Source: Alcaligenaceae bacterium (GTDB lineage: Bacteria; Pseudomonadota; Gammaproteobacteria; Burkholderiales; Burkholderiaceae_B). From it: a stretch of 5,208 nt of DNA. The notes under the pieces are model-generated. The model saw only the letters and a list, made by a program, of their open reading frames with translations. It was not told the DNA's origin and ran no database searches. The stretch lies in assembly GCA_947380655.1 (NCBI GenBank), contig CANCRX010000144.1, positions 1 to 5,208 of the forward strand, in the 5' to 3' direction. Numbering within the stretch: the stretch's first letter is position 1; each line of letters opens with the position of its first letter. The position numbers and the translations under genes are program-made. Positions 1-5,208 of the stretch are shown one piece after another.

Positions 1-494
1 AGACTAGGCTCGGCGCCCAGATAAAAAATATTTTTGCCCAAAATTGAAAGAACAGGATGGGCTTCTTGGTATGCAGCCTCAGGGCCAGAAGCCATGAGTG
101 TCAAGGTACCTTTCTCAGCGCCGATGGTGCCACCACTGACAGGCGTTCCCACCCAGGCTATGTTGTGTGCGGCCACAGCGCGGGAGACAGACTCCGTCAC
201 CGAGGGACCCGTCGTCGACAGATCAACAATCGTACGAACCGCCTTGCCGTGCATCACACCGTCAACTCCGCAGGAGACAGTTTCCACGATCGTCGGCATT
301 GACAAACACAGCAGCACAATCTGCGCCTCATCAGCGAGGGCTCGAGGACTCGCCGCCACCTGCGCGCCCTGTTGTTGCAATCTGCCAAGCGCAGCAGGGT
401 TGGTATCAAACACAATCAGATCCTGTCCTGCGGCAAGCAGACGCGTGCCAAAGTGATACCCCATATTGCCTAAACCGATCAAACCGATTTTCAT
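1..494 (-). CDS. 3-hydroxyisobutyrate dehydrogenase-family NAD(P)-dependent oxidoreductase (C-terminus outside window)
   Basis: The start is the ATG read from 494-492, preceded by an AAGGGA ribosome-binding site with about 8 bases of spacing. The 164 visible residues form the N-terminal Rossmann domain of the beta-hydroxyacid dehydrogenase family. The dinucleotide-binding motif GLGNMG is at residues 7-12. VFDTNP ends the second beta strand; its Asp30 would normally favour NAD over NADP. DLSTTGP is near 101-107, and GTPVSGG at 116-122 is the family's substrate-binding loop. Family members are usually about 290-300 residues, so a little over half is present. The catalytic lysine and the helical C-terminal domain lie beyond position 1. 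The family reversibly oxidises 3-hydroxyisobutyrate, tartronate semialdehyde/glycerate, 4-hydroxybutyrate or sulfolactaldehyde, and the visible part does not decide among them. It is the last visible gene of the operon, 16 bp after the TctC-like gene. Family is certain; substrate is unknown. Confidence 0.93.
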   Translation of the reverse strand, partial: MKIGLIGLGNMGYHFGTRLLAAGQDLIVFDTNPAALGRLQQQGAQVAASPRALADEAQIVLLCLSMPTIVETVSCGVDGVMHGKAVRTIVDLSTTGPSVTESVSRAVAAHNIAWVGTPVSGGTIGAEKGTLTLMASGPEAAYQEAHPVLSILGKNIFYLGAEPS

Positions 495-510
495 AATTTT
501 TGTCCCTTGA

Positions 511-1536
511 TTATTCTTCTGGCTTAAAGCCACTGTCTTGCGCGGCTTTGCGAAAACGTTCAATCTCAGCGAGTTGAAACTTGCGCATTGCATCAGGTCC
601 AAGCGGCATGACTTCTGCACCTGTTTTTTCGATAAACACTTTTGAGTCTGGCTGGGCAAGTGCTTTTTGCATTGCCTCAGCAAGCACATTCACGACCGCA
701 TCCGGAGTTTTAGCCGCTACCCAAAAAGAGGTCCAGCTGTAATGGACGGCATCGGGGTAACCGCTTTCCTTCAAGGTTGGCACCTCTGGAAGTTCAGGGT
801 GGCGTGTATCGCCGGTGACCAACAAGGCCCGCGCTTTACCCGAGGTTGCAGTGGAGACTGAACCTGTCGAGTCAACAACAGCCAGATCAATCTGGTTGCC
901 CATGACATCGGTGAGTGTTTGCGACAAACCTTTGTAAATGATGGTTTGGAATGGTGTCTTAGCCTGCGAAGTGAATTGTGCCGCAGCCAGCTGATAGCCT
1001 GGAGAGTAGGTGCCAGCATTCAACGGAGGTTGCTCACGGCCACGCTTTTCCAAATCTTTGATGGTTTTTAAGGGGGAGTCATTCGACACCATAAAAACAG
1101 CCATCGAACGCGTGATTCCTGCTACCGGTCGCAAATCAGCAACCGGGTCATAGGGCAAGTTTTTAACAGTGACAACATTGACTGCGATGGGTGAATTACT
1201 CCCCATCAGAATGGTGTAACCATCTGCGGGCTCAGACTTTAAGGACTGGACTGACAATGCACCACCCGCACCAGGCTTATTCTCAACAATCACCGGCTGC
1301 GCGAGAATTTCTGAGAGTTTTTTACCAAAAAATCTCGCATACACATCCGCACCACTTCCCGCAGTAAATGGCACCAGAATTTTTAGCGGTTTATTGGGAA
1401 AGTTTGCAGACTGCGCGCACACTGACGCAGACCCTGTCAAGCCAATCAATGCCGCGGCAATACTTGCCCCCAGCACCTGACGGCGCGCAGCGGGACGGGT
1501 CACCCAAGACGTATATGTTTTTTTAAAGTTGTTCAT
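511..1536 (-). CDS. Bug/TctC-family periplasmic tripartite tricarboxylate transporter substrate-binding protein
   Basis: The 341-residue length is typical of the family. A basic N-terminus (residues 1-19, with an Arg pair at 18-19) precedes a hydrophobic stretch at about 21-37. A likely signal peptidase I site follows Val39-Cys40-Ala41, so the protein should be periplasmic. The mature part has the family hallmarks: KILVPFTAGSGADVYAR at about 52-68, VENKPGAGGA at 84-93, a DGYTILMG segment near 105-112, and the PEVPTLKESGYP segment near 250-261. These proteins bind small carboxylates, dicarboxylates, aromatic acids or amino acids in a Venus-flytrap fold and deliver them to a TctA/TctB permease. 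No permease gene is visible here, as is usual for orphan Bug genes in Burkholderiales. The start is supported by a G-rich Shine-Dalgarno (GGGGGAG) immediately upstream. It lies 24 bp after the PLP enzyme gene and 16 bp before the dehydrogenase gene, so all three are probably co-transcribed. The ligand cannot be read from sequence. Confidence 0.95.
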   Translation of the reverse strand: MNNFKKTYTSWVTRPAARRQVLGASIAAALIGLTGSASVCAQSANFPNKPLKILVPFTAGSGADVYARFFGKKLSEILAQPVIVENKPGAGGALSVQSLKSEPADGYTILMGSNSPIAVNVVTVKNLPYDPVADLRPVAGITRSMAVFMVSNDSPLKTIKDLEKRGREQPPLNAGTYSPGYQLAAAQFTSQAKTPFQTIIYKGLSQTLTDVMGNQIDLAVVDSTGSVSTATSGKARALLVTGDTRHPELPEVPTLKESGYPDAVHYSWTSFWVAAKTPDAVVNVLAEAMQKALAQPDSKVFIEKTGAEVMPLGPDAMRKFQLAEIERFRKAAQDSGFKPEE

Positions 1537-1560
1537 GTCTCCCCCAAATTTTCTAATAGC

Positions 1561-2577
1561 TTAAGCCGCTGCAGACGGATCGGCCAGGACCACTGACTCA
1601 TAGGCATGCAAAGCCGTGGCGCCACCCGTGTGCAGGAACAGCACGTTATCGGTTGGCTTGAAATAACCCTTGCGACTCAAACCAATCAGACCAGCCATGA
1701 TTTTTCCTGTGTAGACCGGATCGAGCAAAATAGCTTCCGTGCGAGCCAGCATCTGCACGGCCTCCACCATCGCTGGGTTAGGGAGCGAGTATTTAGGGCG
1801 CCACCAGTCACCAAAGCTCAACACCGCCTCGGCAGGAACTTTAATATCGACTTTGAGCAAATCCATAATCGCCTGCGCTTCTTTAAGCACAAGCGGATTT
1901 TGATCCGCAGGGTCACGACTGACGCCAATACCGACCAAGGGAATCTGTATGTTGTTACCCAGGAAACCTGCAACCAGACCGCCGTGTGTTCCTGAACTGC
2001 CTGAACCGACGACGACATGATCCATCGGCTGACCCATCTGCAATAACTGATTCTGTAACTCCTGGGCGCAAGCCACATACCCTAAACCACCAACGGCGTT
2101 GGAGCCACCACCAGGAACGATGTAGGGTTTACGACCCTCGGCACGCAACTCGGCCGCAACCTTTTCCATGGCTTCGGCCATATTGCTGCCACCTGGTACA
2201 ACGGTGATTGCCTCAACACCCAACATACGGAACATGAAATTATTGCCGGATGCATTGGGGTCATAGCTGCCAGGAATGCGCTCTTCAATCACGAAACGGC
2301 ACTTCAGACCCTCTTTAATGGCTGCTGCGAGCGTAATACGGCAATGATTCGATTGCGGGGCACCGCAGGTAATCAAGGTGTCTGCACCCTTGGCCAGGGC
2401 GTCTCCCATCAGAAACTCAAGCTTGCGCGTTTTGTTGCCACCCGGTGCCAAACCGAGCATGTCATCGCGTTTAATCCACACGCGTGGGCCGCCAAGCGCT
2501 TTGGTGAAGTTAGGCAAAAACTCGATGGGTGAAGGTCCCTGAGAATAGCGACGACGCGGGAAACGGCTTAAATCCAT
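1561..2577 (-). CDS. PLP-dependent D-cysteine desulfhydrase family enzyme (DcyD / L-cysteate sulfo-lyase CuyA type)
   Basis: This 338-residue protein covers the full length of the fold-type II PLP family that contains D-cysteine desulfhydrase, L-cysteate sulfo-lyase and ACC deaminase. IKRDDMLGLAPGGNKTRK carries the PLP-binding lysine (Lys49). CGAPQSNHCR at 71-80 contains the conserved Ser76-Asn77 pair. The phosphate-binding loop is GSGSSGTHGG at 191-200. PVYTGK is at 287-292 and LHTGGA at 315-320. ACC deaminases have Glu after the active-site Tyr and Leu at the second position; here both are Thr (290 and 317), as in D-cysteine desulfhydrase, so ACC deaminase is unlikely. Expected chemistry is beta-elimination from a cysteine-like substrate, giving pyruvate, ammonia and sulfide (or sulfite if the substrate is cysteate). 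The enzyme is presumably cytoplasmic, as no signal peptide is seen. The start is preceded by GAGGT about 8 bases upstream. It is the first gene of the minus-strand operon and is divergent from trxC. Family assignment is firm; choice of substrate is inference. Confidence 0.9.
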   Translation of the reverse strand: MDLSRFPRRRYSQGPSPIEFLPNFTKALGGPRVWIKRDDMLGLAPGGNKTRKLEFLMGDALAKGADTLITCGAPQSNHCRITLAAAIKEGLKCRFVIEERIPGSYDPNASGNNFMFRMLGVEAITVVPGGSNMAEAMEKVAAELRAEGRKPYIVPGGGSNAVGGLGYVACAQELQNQLLQMGQPMDHVVVGSGSSGTHGGLVAGFLGNNIQIPLVGIGVSRDPADQNPLVLKEAQAIMDLLKVDIKVPAEAVLSFGDWWRPKYSLPNPAMVEAVQMLARTEAILLDPVYTGKIMAGLIGLSRKGYFKPTDNVLFLHTGGATALHAYESVVLADPSAAA

Positions 2578-2650
2578 GACAAATACCTCGTTTATTGTTA
2601 GGGTAAGACTGTAAGTAGAAAGCTTGATTTTTTAAGTTTTGACCGCACAT

Positions 2651-2659
2651 TGATATAAA
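2651..2659 (+). promoter_or_regulatory. Candidate extended -10 promoter element of trxC
   Basis: TGATATAAA matches the extended -10 pattern (TG, one base, then TATAAA at 2654-2659). It lies 34 bases before the trxC start codon. The best -35 at 17 bases spacing is the weak TTTAAG at 2631-2636, which fits with an extended -10 promoter relying less on the -35. A better-looking TTGACC at 2639-2644 has no -10 at a usable distance. The ribosome-binding site AGGAG (2683-2687) with 6 bases of spacing fixes the trxC start. No OxyR-type operator, as known for trxC in enteric bacteria, could be recognised. Confidence 0.4.
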
Positions 2660-2693
2660 TACTTGAACGCATATTGCCTGACAGGAGCTCACC

Positions 2694-3116
2694 ATGCAAT
2701 TGCAATGCCCACATTGTCACAAAACCAATCGTATACCGGATGAAAGATTAGCCGATGAACCGGTCTGCGGTGCGTGCGGAAAAGCGTTGTTTGGCGGCGT
2801 GCATGCTGTGGGCGCGACAGAGCTCACCGCCTTGATGGCTCAGACAAGCCTACCCGTCATGATTGATTTCTGGGCACCTTGGTGTGGTCCATGTTTAGGC
2901 TTTGCACCGACCTATGCTGCAGCCGCGCAAAAATTTGGTGGAAAACTGATTTTTGTCAAAGTTGATACAGAAGCGAATCAGGATTTGGGTGCACGGTTCA
3001 ATATTCGTTCAATCCCAACACTTGCAGTATTTAAAGGCAGCCAGGAGTTAGGGCGTGTCTCCGGAGCGCTCCCTGCTAAACAGCTTGAAGAGATGATCCT
3101 GACTTTTTTAAAGTAA
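2694..3116 (+). CDS. trxC: Thioredoxin 2 (TrxC), zinc-binding thioredoxin
   Basis: The 140-residue protein has the two-part layout of TrxC. A short N-terminal zinc ribbon has cysteines at 5, 8, 25 and 28 (CPHC and CGAC). A classical thioredoxin fold follows, with FWAPWCGPC at 59-67, the redox pair Cys64/Cys67, RSIPTLAVFK at 105-114 with the cis-proline at 108, and a conserved glycine in the C-terminal VSGALP segment. Length and motifs match Escherichia coli thioredoxin 2 along the whole protein. It reduces protein disulfides in the cytoplasm using electrons from thioredoxin reductase, and the zinc ribbon tunes its redox behaviour. The start ATG has AGGAG 6 bases upstream. The residue after the active site is Leu68 rather than the common Lys/Arg, a mild difference. 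It is divergent from the desulfhydrase operon. No downstream partner is visible, so it is probably monocistronic. Confidence 0.97.
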   Translation: MQLQCPHCHKTNRIPDERLADEPVCGACGKALFGGVHAVGATELTALMAQTSLPVMIDFWAPWCGPCLGFAPTYAAAAQKFGGKLIFVKVDTEANQDLGARFNIRSIPTLAVFKGSQELGRVSGALPAKQLEEMILTFLK

Positions 3117-3130
3117 TACGTTTAAAAAGT
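3102..3130. repeat. AT-rich inverted repeat at the end of trxC, possible weak terminator
   Basis: The left arm 3102-3112 (ACTTTTTTAAA) pairs with the right arm 3121-3130 (TTTAAAAAGT), with one bulged T and an 8-base loop. It overlaps the trxC stop codon. The stem contains only one G-C pair and no T-run follows the right arm, so it is not a convincing intrinsic terminator. It is the only hairpin seen immediately after trxC. Confidence 0.35.
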
Positions 3131-3138
3131 ACCGCGCT

Positions 3139-3170
3139 CAAAATAAATTAATTGCCCGAGCAAAATAAAT
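3139..3170. repeat. Two direct copies of CAAAATAAAT, 22 bp apart
   Basis: The exact 10-mer occurs at 3139-3148 and at 3161-3170. The start-to-start distance of 22 bp is about two helical turns. The sequence is AT-rich and short, so chance is possible; a tandem binding site on one DNA face is the alternative. Confidence 0.4.
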
Positions 3171-3253
3171 CATCGCATCACACCAAAAGTAGGAATCAGC
3201 TCAATATAATGAGGCAGGCACCGCGGGGAGGTCTTTCTATATAATGAATACAT

Positions 3254-3279
3254 AGTTATATAGCTATTGATATATAACT
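3254..3279. repeat. 26-bp palindrome with perfect 9-bp arms (possible operator)
   Basis: AGTTATATA (3254-3262) and TATATAACT (3271-3279) are perfect reverse complements separated by 8 bp. The element lies about 77 bp upstream of the PAS-GGDEF-EAL start codon and just after a TATAAT hexamer (3240-3245). If that hexamer is a -10, the palindrome would sit over or just downstream of the transcription start, a typical repressor position. A hairpin in RNA is also possible but would be A-U rich and weak. Confidence 0.5.
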
Positions 3280-3294
3280 TTCCAATATGGAAAG
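3278..3294. repeat. 17-bp palindrome CTTTCCA-ATA-... with 7-bp arms (possible operator)
   Basis: CTTTCCA (3278-3284) and TGGAAAG (3288-3294) are perfect reverse complements around a 3-base centre. It overlaps the preceding palindrome by two bases, so the two form a nearly continuous 41-bp block of dyad symmetry. The arms differ in sequence from the first palindrome, so the two are not copies of one site. Confidence 0.5.
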
Positions 3295-3355
3295 AACTCC
3301 TGAGCGCAAGATTGCAGATCCGGACTGAAACTAACAAATGTAACGCCTGATTTCA

Positions 3356-5208
3356 ATGCAAAAGCCGTCCTCCAATTCAATGTTTAGACAAGCCCTTCCG
3401 CGCTGGCTGAAAATATCTAACAAACTTTCGTTTGTACTTTTTTTAGCCCTTCTGGCTGCAACAGAGTTTTACCTCCATCGTATTGAGTTGGAAAGCTCGA
3501 CTGTTCCGTTGCTCAATATTGAACTGAAATCGCTTTACTACGCCGGATTCAATTGCATTGTGGGCGTGTTTTTCTTCCTGCTTTGGCGCTCCAACACACT
3601 TTTAAAGAAAGCAGTCTCCTTGGCGCAAGAACGACAAGCGCGTCTGAGCATCGCGACGCTCGCAGGTGGTGTGGGCATTTGGGAATGGGATGTGATCAGT
3701 GGCAATTTGATCTGGGATGATCAAATGTATTTGCTCTACAGGATCGATCCAGATCAGTTCAGCGGCGCATACGACGCATGGAAAAACGTTCTGTCTCCCA
3801 AAATCCAGCTTCGCGTACAAGAAGAAATCCGCGCAGTACTTGAAGGCAAGCACGCTTTTGATAGTGAGTTTGAAATTTTCTGGCCCAATGGCGAATTACG
3901 CTATATAAGAGGCCAGGCGACCGTTGTCAGAAACGCAAATGGTGCTGCGATAAAAATGATCGGTACCAATTGGGACATTACCGATCAAAAAACAGCTGAA
4001 GCAAAAATCGAAGAACTGGCGTTTTACGATCAACTCACGAACTTACCCAACAGACGCCTGTTTTCCGACCGACTCAATAGAGCACTGATTATCAGCGAAA
4101 GAAACAAGCAATACGGCGCGCTGCTGTGCATAAATATTGATCAATTCAAATCGATCAATGACTCTCTTGGTCTGGGAGGCGGAGATAAGATTCTGCAGGA
4201 TATGGCCAGACAACTTTCGCAATATGTTCGCTCTGGCGACACCGTTGCGCGCATGGGCGGAGACGAATTCACTGTACTGCTGGAGCAATTAGGAAAGGGA
4301 GCTGCAGAGGCCGCCGCCGCAGCAGAAACAGTCGCAGAGAAAATTCTAAAAGCATTTGCTCAATCACCAGCATTTGACAATACACACTGGTCGGGCACGT
4401 TGAGTATAGGTATTACGCTTTTCCTTGGCACCACACTTGACAGTGCAGAGGTCATCCAGCGTGCAGATCAGGCGTTGGTGCAAGCAAAGAGAGCTGGCCG
4501 CAACCAATACCAGTTCTTCGATCAAGCTATTCAGAACGTCATGCAAGCCAGAGTCACCACAGAGATGATGCTCAGGGATGCCCTGAAAAATGATTGGCTA
4601 GAGCTGTTTATACAATCACAGACCGACGAACACCAGGAAATTCACTCTGCAGAAGTGCTGTTGAGGTTGAACCATCCCCAGCAAGGCTTGATGACGCCTG
4701 CGACATTCATTGAAATCGCGGAATCTACTGGAATTATTCTGCCGATTGGCCAGTGGGTGTTACAGGCGGTGTGTCAACAATTAGCGCTCTGGGCTAGTGA
4801 TCCGATACTAAAAACAATCACGTTATCGGTGAACATCAGCATCAGACAGTTCCAGCAAGAAAACTTTGTCACTGAACTGCTCAGTACACTCGAACAAACA
4901 GGAGCCAATCCAAATATGCTGGTTCTGGAATTAACAGAAAGCTTGTTTTTGGGTGATCTGACTGATGCACAAAACAAAATGAAAACACTTAAAGGTTATG
5001 GAGTCAGGTTTTCCCTCGATGACTTTGGGACGGGCTACTCCTCACTCGCCTATCTTAAAAGTCTGGACTTTGATCAGATCAAGATTGATCAGTCTTTTGT
5101 TGCGGATGTACCTGTTAATGCAAGTAGCTGTGGGATCGTGCGCGCGATTATCTCGATGGGTCAAGCCCTCAATTTGAAAATTATTGCTGAGGGCGTTGAA
5201 ACAACCGA
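3356..5208 (+). CDS. Membrane-anchored PAS-GGDEF-EAL c-di-GMP signalling protein (C-terminus outside window)
   Basis: The frame stays open from the ATG at 3356 to the window edge, giving 617 residues. Two hydrophobic segments (about 24-40 and 62-77) flank a short presumed periplasmic loop. A PAS domain spans about 95-215 and ends in a PAC-like GTNWDITDQK. The GGDEF domain (about 222-388) has LTNLPNRR, intact GGDEF at 301-305, and an I-site RSGD at 292-295 five residues upstream. The EAL domain starts near 405. Its signature is EVL (433-435), and it keeps Asn493, ELTES (525-529), DDFGTGYSS (555-563), KID (576-578) and AEGVET (611-616). GGDEF domains make c-di-GMP and EAL domains degrade it, so the protein should link a PAS-sensed cue to biofilm or motility. 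Asn260 replaces the usual first metal-binding Asp of GGDEF. An upstream in-frame stop (3341) bounds the start. ATG 3380 is an alternative, and neither has a clear ribosome-binding site. The EAL tail is missing. Confidence 0.95.
   Translation, partial: MQKPSSNSMFRQALPRWLKISNKLSFVLFLALLAATEFYLHRIELESSTVPLLNIELKSLYYAGFNCIVGVFFFLLWRSNTLLKKAVSLAQERQARLSIATLAGGVGIWEWDVISGNLIWDDQMYLLYRIDPDQFSGAYDAWKNVLSPKIQLRVQEEIRAVLEGKHAFDSEFEIFWPNGELRYIRGQATVVRNANGAAIKMIGTNWDITDQKTAEAKIEELAFYDQLTNLPNRRLFSDRLNRALIISERNKQYGALLCINIDQFKSINDSLGLGGGDKILQDMARQLSQYVRSGDTVARMGGDEFTVLLEQLGKGAAEAAAAAETVAEKILKAFAQSPAFDNTHWSGTLSIGITLFLGTTLDSAEVIQRADQALVQAKRAGRNQYQFFDQAIQNVMQARVTTEMMLRDALKNDWLELFIQSQTDEHQEIHSAEVLLRLNHPQQGLMTPATFIEIAESTGIILPIGQWVLQAVCQQLALWASDPILKTITLSVNISIRQFQQENFVTELLSTLEQTGANPNMLVLELTESLFLGDLTDAQNKMKTLKGYGVRFSLDDFGTGYSSLAYLKSLDFDQIKIDQSFVADVPVNASSCGIVRAIISMGQALNLKIIAEGVETT

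Larger units (their letters stand above)
3117..3355. other. AT-rich intergenic region between trxC and the c-di-GMP gene
   Basis: No credible coding sequence is seen in this 239 bp on either strand. It contains a pair of 10-base direct repeats (3139-3148 and 3161-3170), two consensus TATAAT hexamers (3205-3210 and 3240-3245) neither with a recognisable -35 at normal spacing, and a purine-rich GGGGAGG (3225-3231) resembling a ribosome-binding site with no sensible reading frame behind it. Two abutting palindromes lie at 3254-3279 and 3278-3294. The promoter of the downstream PAS-GGDEF-EAL gene is presumably here. No c-di-GMP riboswitch core was recognised. Confidence 0.6.

Noticed and set aside
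34..456. A 140-codon plus-strand open frame at the left edge
   Set aside because: It is antisense to the dehydrogenase gene, whose minus-strand product matches a known family from its start codon onward. The plus-strand translation shows no family motif.
1606..1995. A 129-codon plus-strand open frame inside the PLP enzyme gene
   Set aside because: It lies fully antisense to a well-supported enzyme gene, has no recognisable motif, and is best read as a shadow of the coding bias.
2578..2693. Minus-strand promoter for the operon (CTTAAA and TACAGT at 17 bp spacing)
   Set aside because: The hexamers match consensus at only about half the positions. A promoter must exist somewhere here or upstream, but this match is too weak to list.
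3117..3355. Possible c-di-GMP riboswitch upstream of the c-di-GMP gene
   Set aside because: No conserved GEMM-type core or paired stems could be found; the only strong symmetry is AT-rich palindromes more like protein-binding sites.
3694..3755. Cluster of six GATC sites in about 62 bp, with more later in the gene (for example 5072-5090)
   Set aside because: The gene encodes many Asp-Gln dipeptides written GATCAA or GATCAG, so coding content explains most of the sites. There is no sign of an origin or of Dam-dependent control here.
3602..3853. Minus-strand open frames within the PAS-GGDEF-EAL region (3602-3853, 4043-4288, 4364-4546, 4774-4977)
   Set aside because: All lie antisense to one continuous plus-strand reading frame with clear domain motifs, and none shows a ribosome-binding site or motif of its own.
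4297..4340. Alanine-rich run (GCC/GCA codons) in the GGDEF domain
   Set aside because: It falls in the variable helix after the GGDEF loop, where Ala-rich sequence is common. The repeat is short and imperfect and does not break the domain.

Overview
The window looks like chromosomal DNA of a betaproteobacterium, most likely Burkholderiales and possibly the Alcaligenaceae side. The main clue is an orphan tripartite-tricarboxylate (Bug/TctC-type) substrate-binding protein inside a small catabolic operon, an arrangement that is very common in that order. GC content looks moderate by eye. Genus cannot be named from this sequence.

Layout: positions 1-2577 hold a minus-strand operon of three tightly packed genes. 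In order of transcription they are a PLP-dependent D-cysteine desulfhydrase-family enzyme (2577-1561), a periplasmic Bug/TctC solute-binding protein (1536-511), and a 3-hydroxyisobutyrate dehydrogenase-family NAD(P)-dependent oxidoreductase (494 to beyond position 1). The gaps are 24 and 16 bp. A divergent intergenic region of 116 bp follows, then trxC (2694-3116, plus strand), encoding the zinc-finger thioredoxin 2. An AT-rich intergenic stretch (3117-3355) carries several short inverted and direct repeats. From 3356 to the right edge runs a large membrane-anchored PAS-GGDEF-EAL protein of c-di-GMP signalling, cut off by the window end.

How they work together: the minus-strand operon reads as capture and breakdown of a small amino- or carboxy-acid. 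A binding protein catches it, a PLP lyase removes ammonia and a sulfur group (H2S or sulfite), and a beta-hydroxyacid dehydrogenase handles a downstream or parallel intermediate. The actual substrate is not determined. trxC and the c-di-GMP gene look like separate transcription units.

No mobile element, CRISPR array, tRNA, rRNA or obviously new multi-gene system is visible. The points most worth checking are the desulfhydrase-type (not ACC deaminase-type) active-site residues in the PLP enzyme, the Asp-to-Asn change at a metal-binding position of the GGDEF domain, and two abutting palindromes upstream of the c-di-GMP gene.
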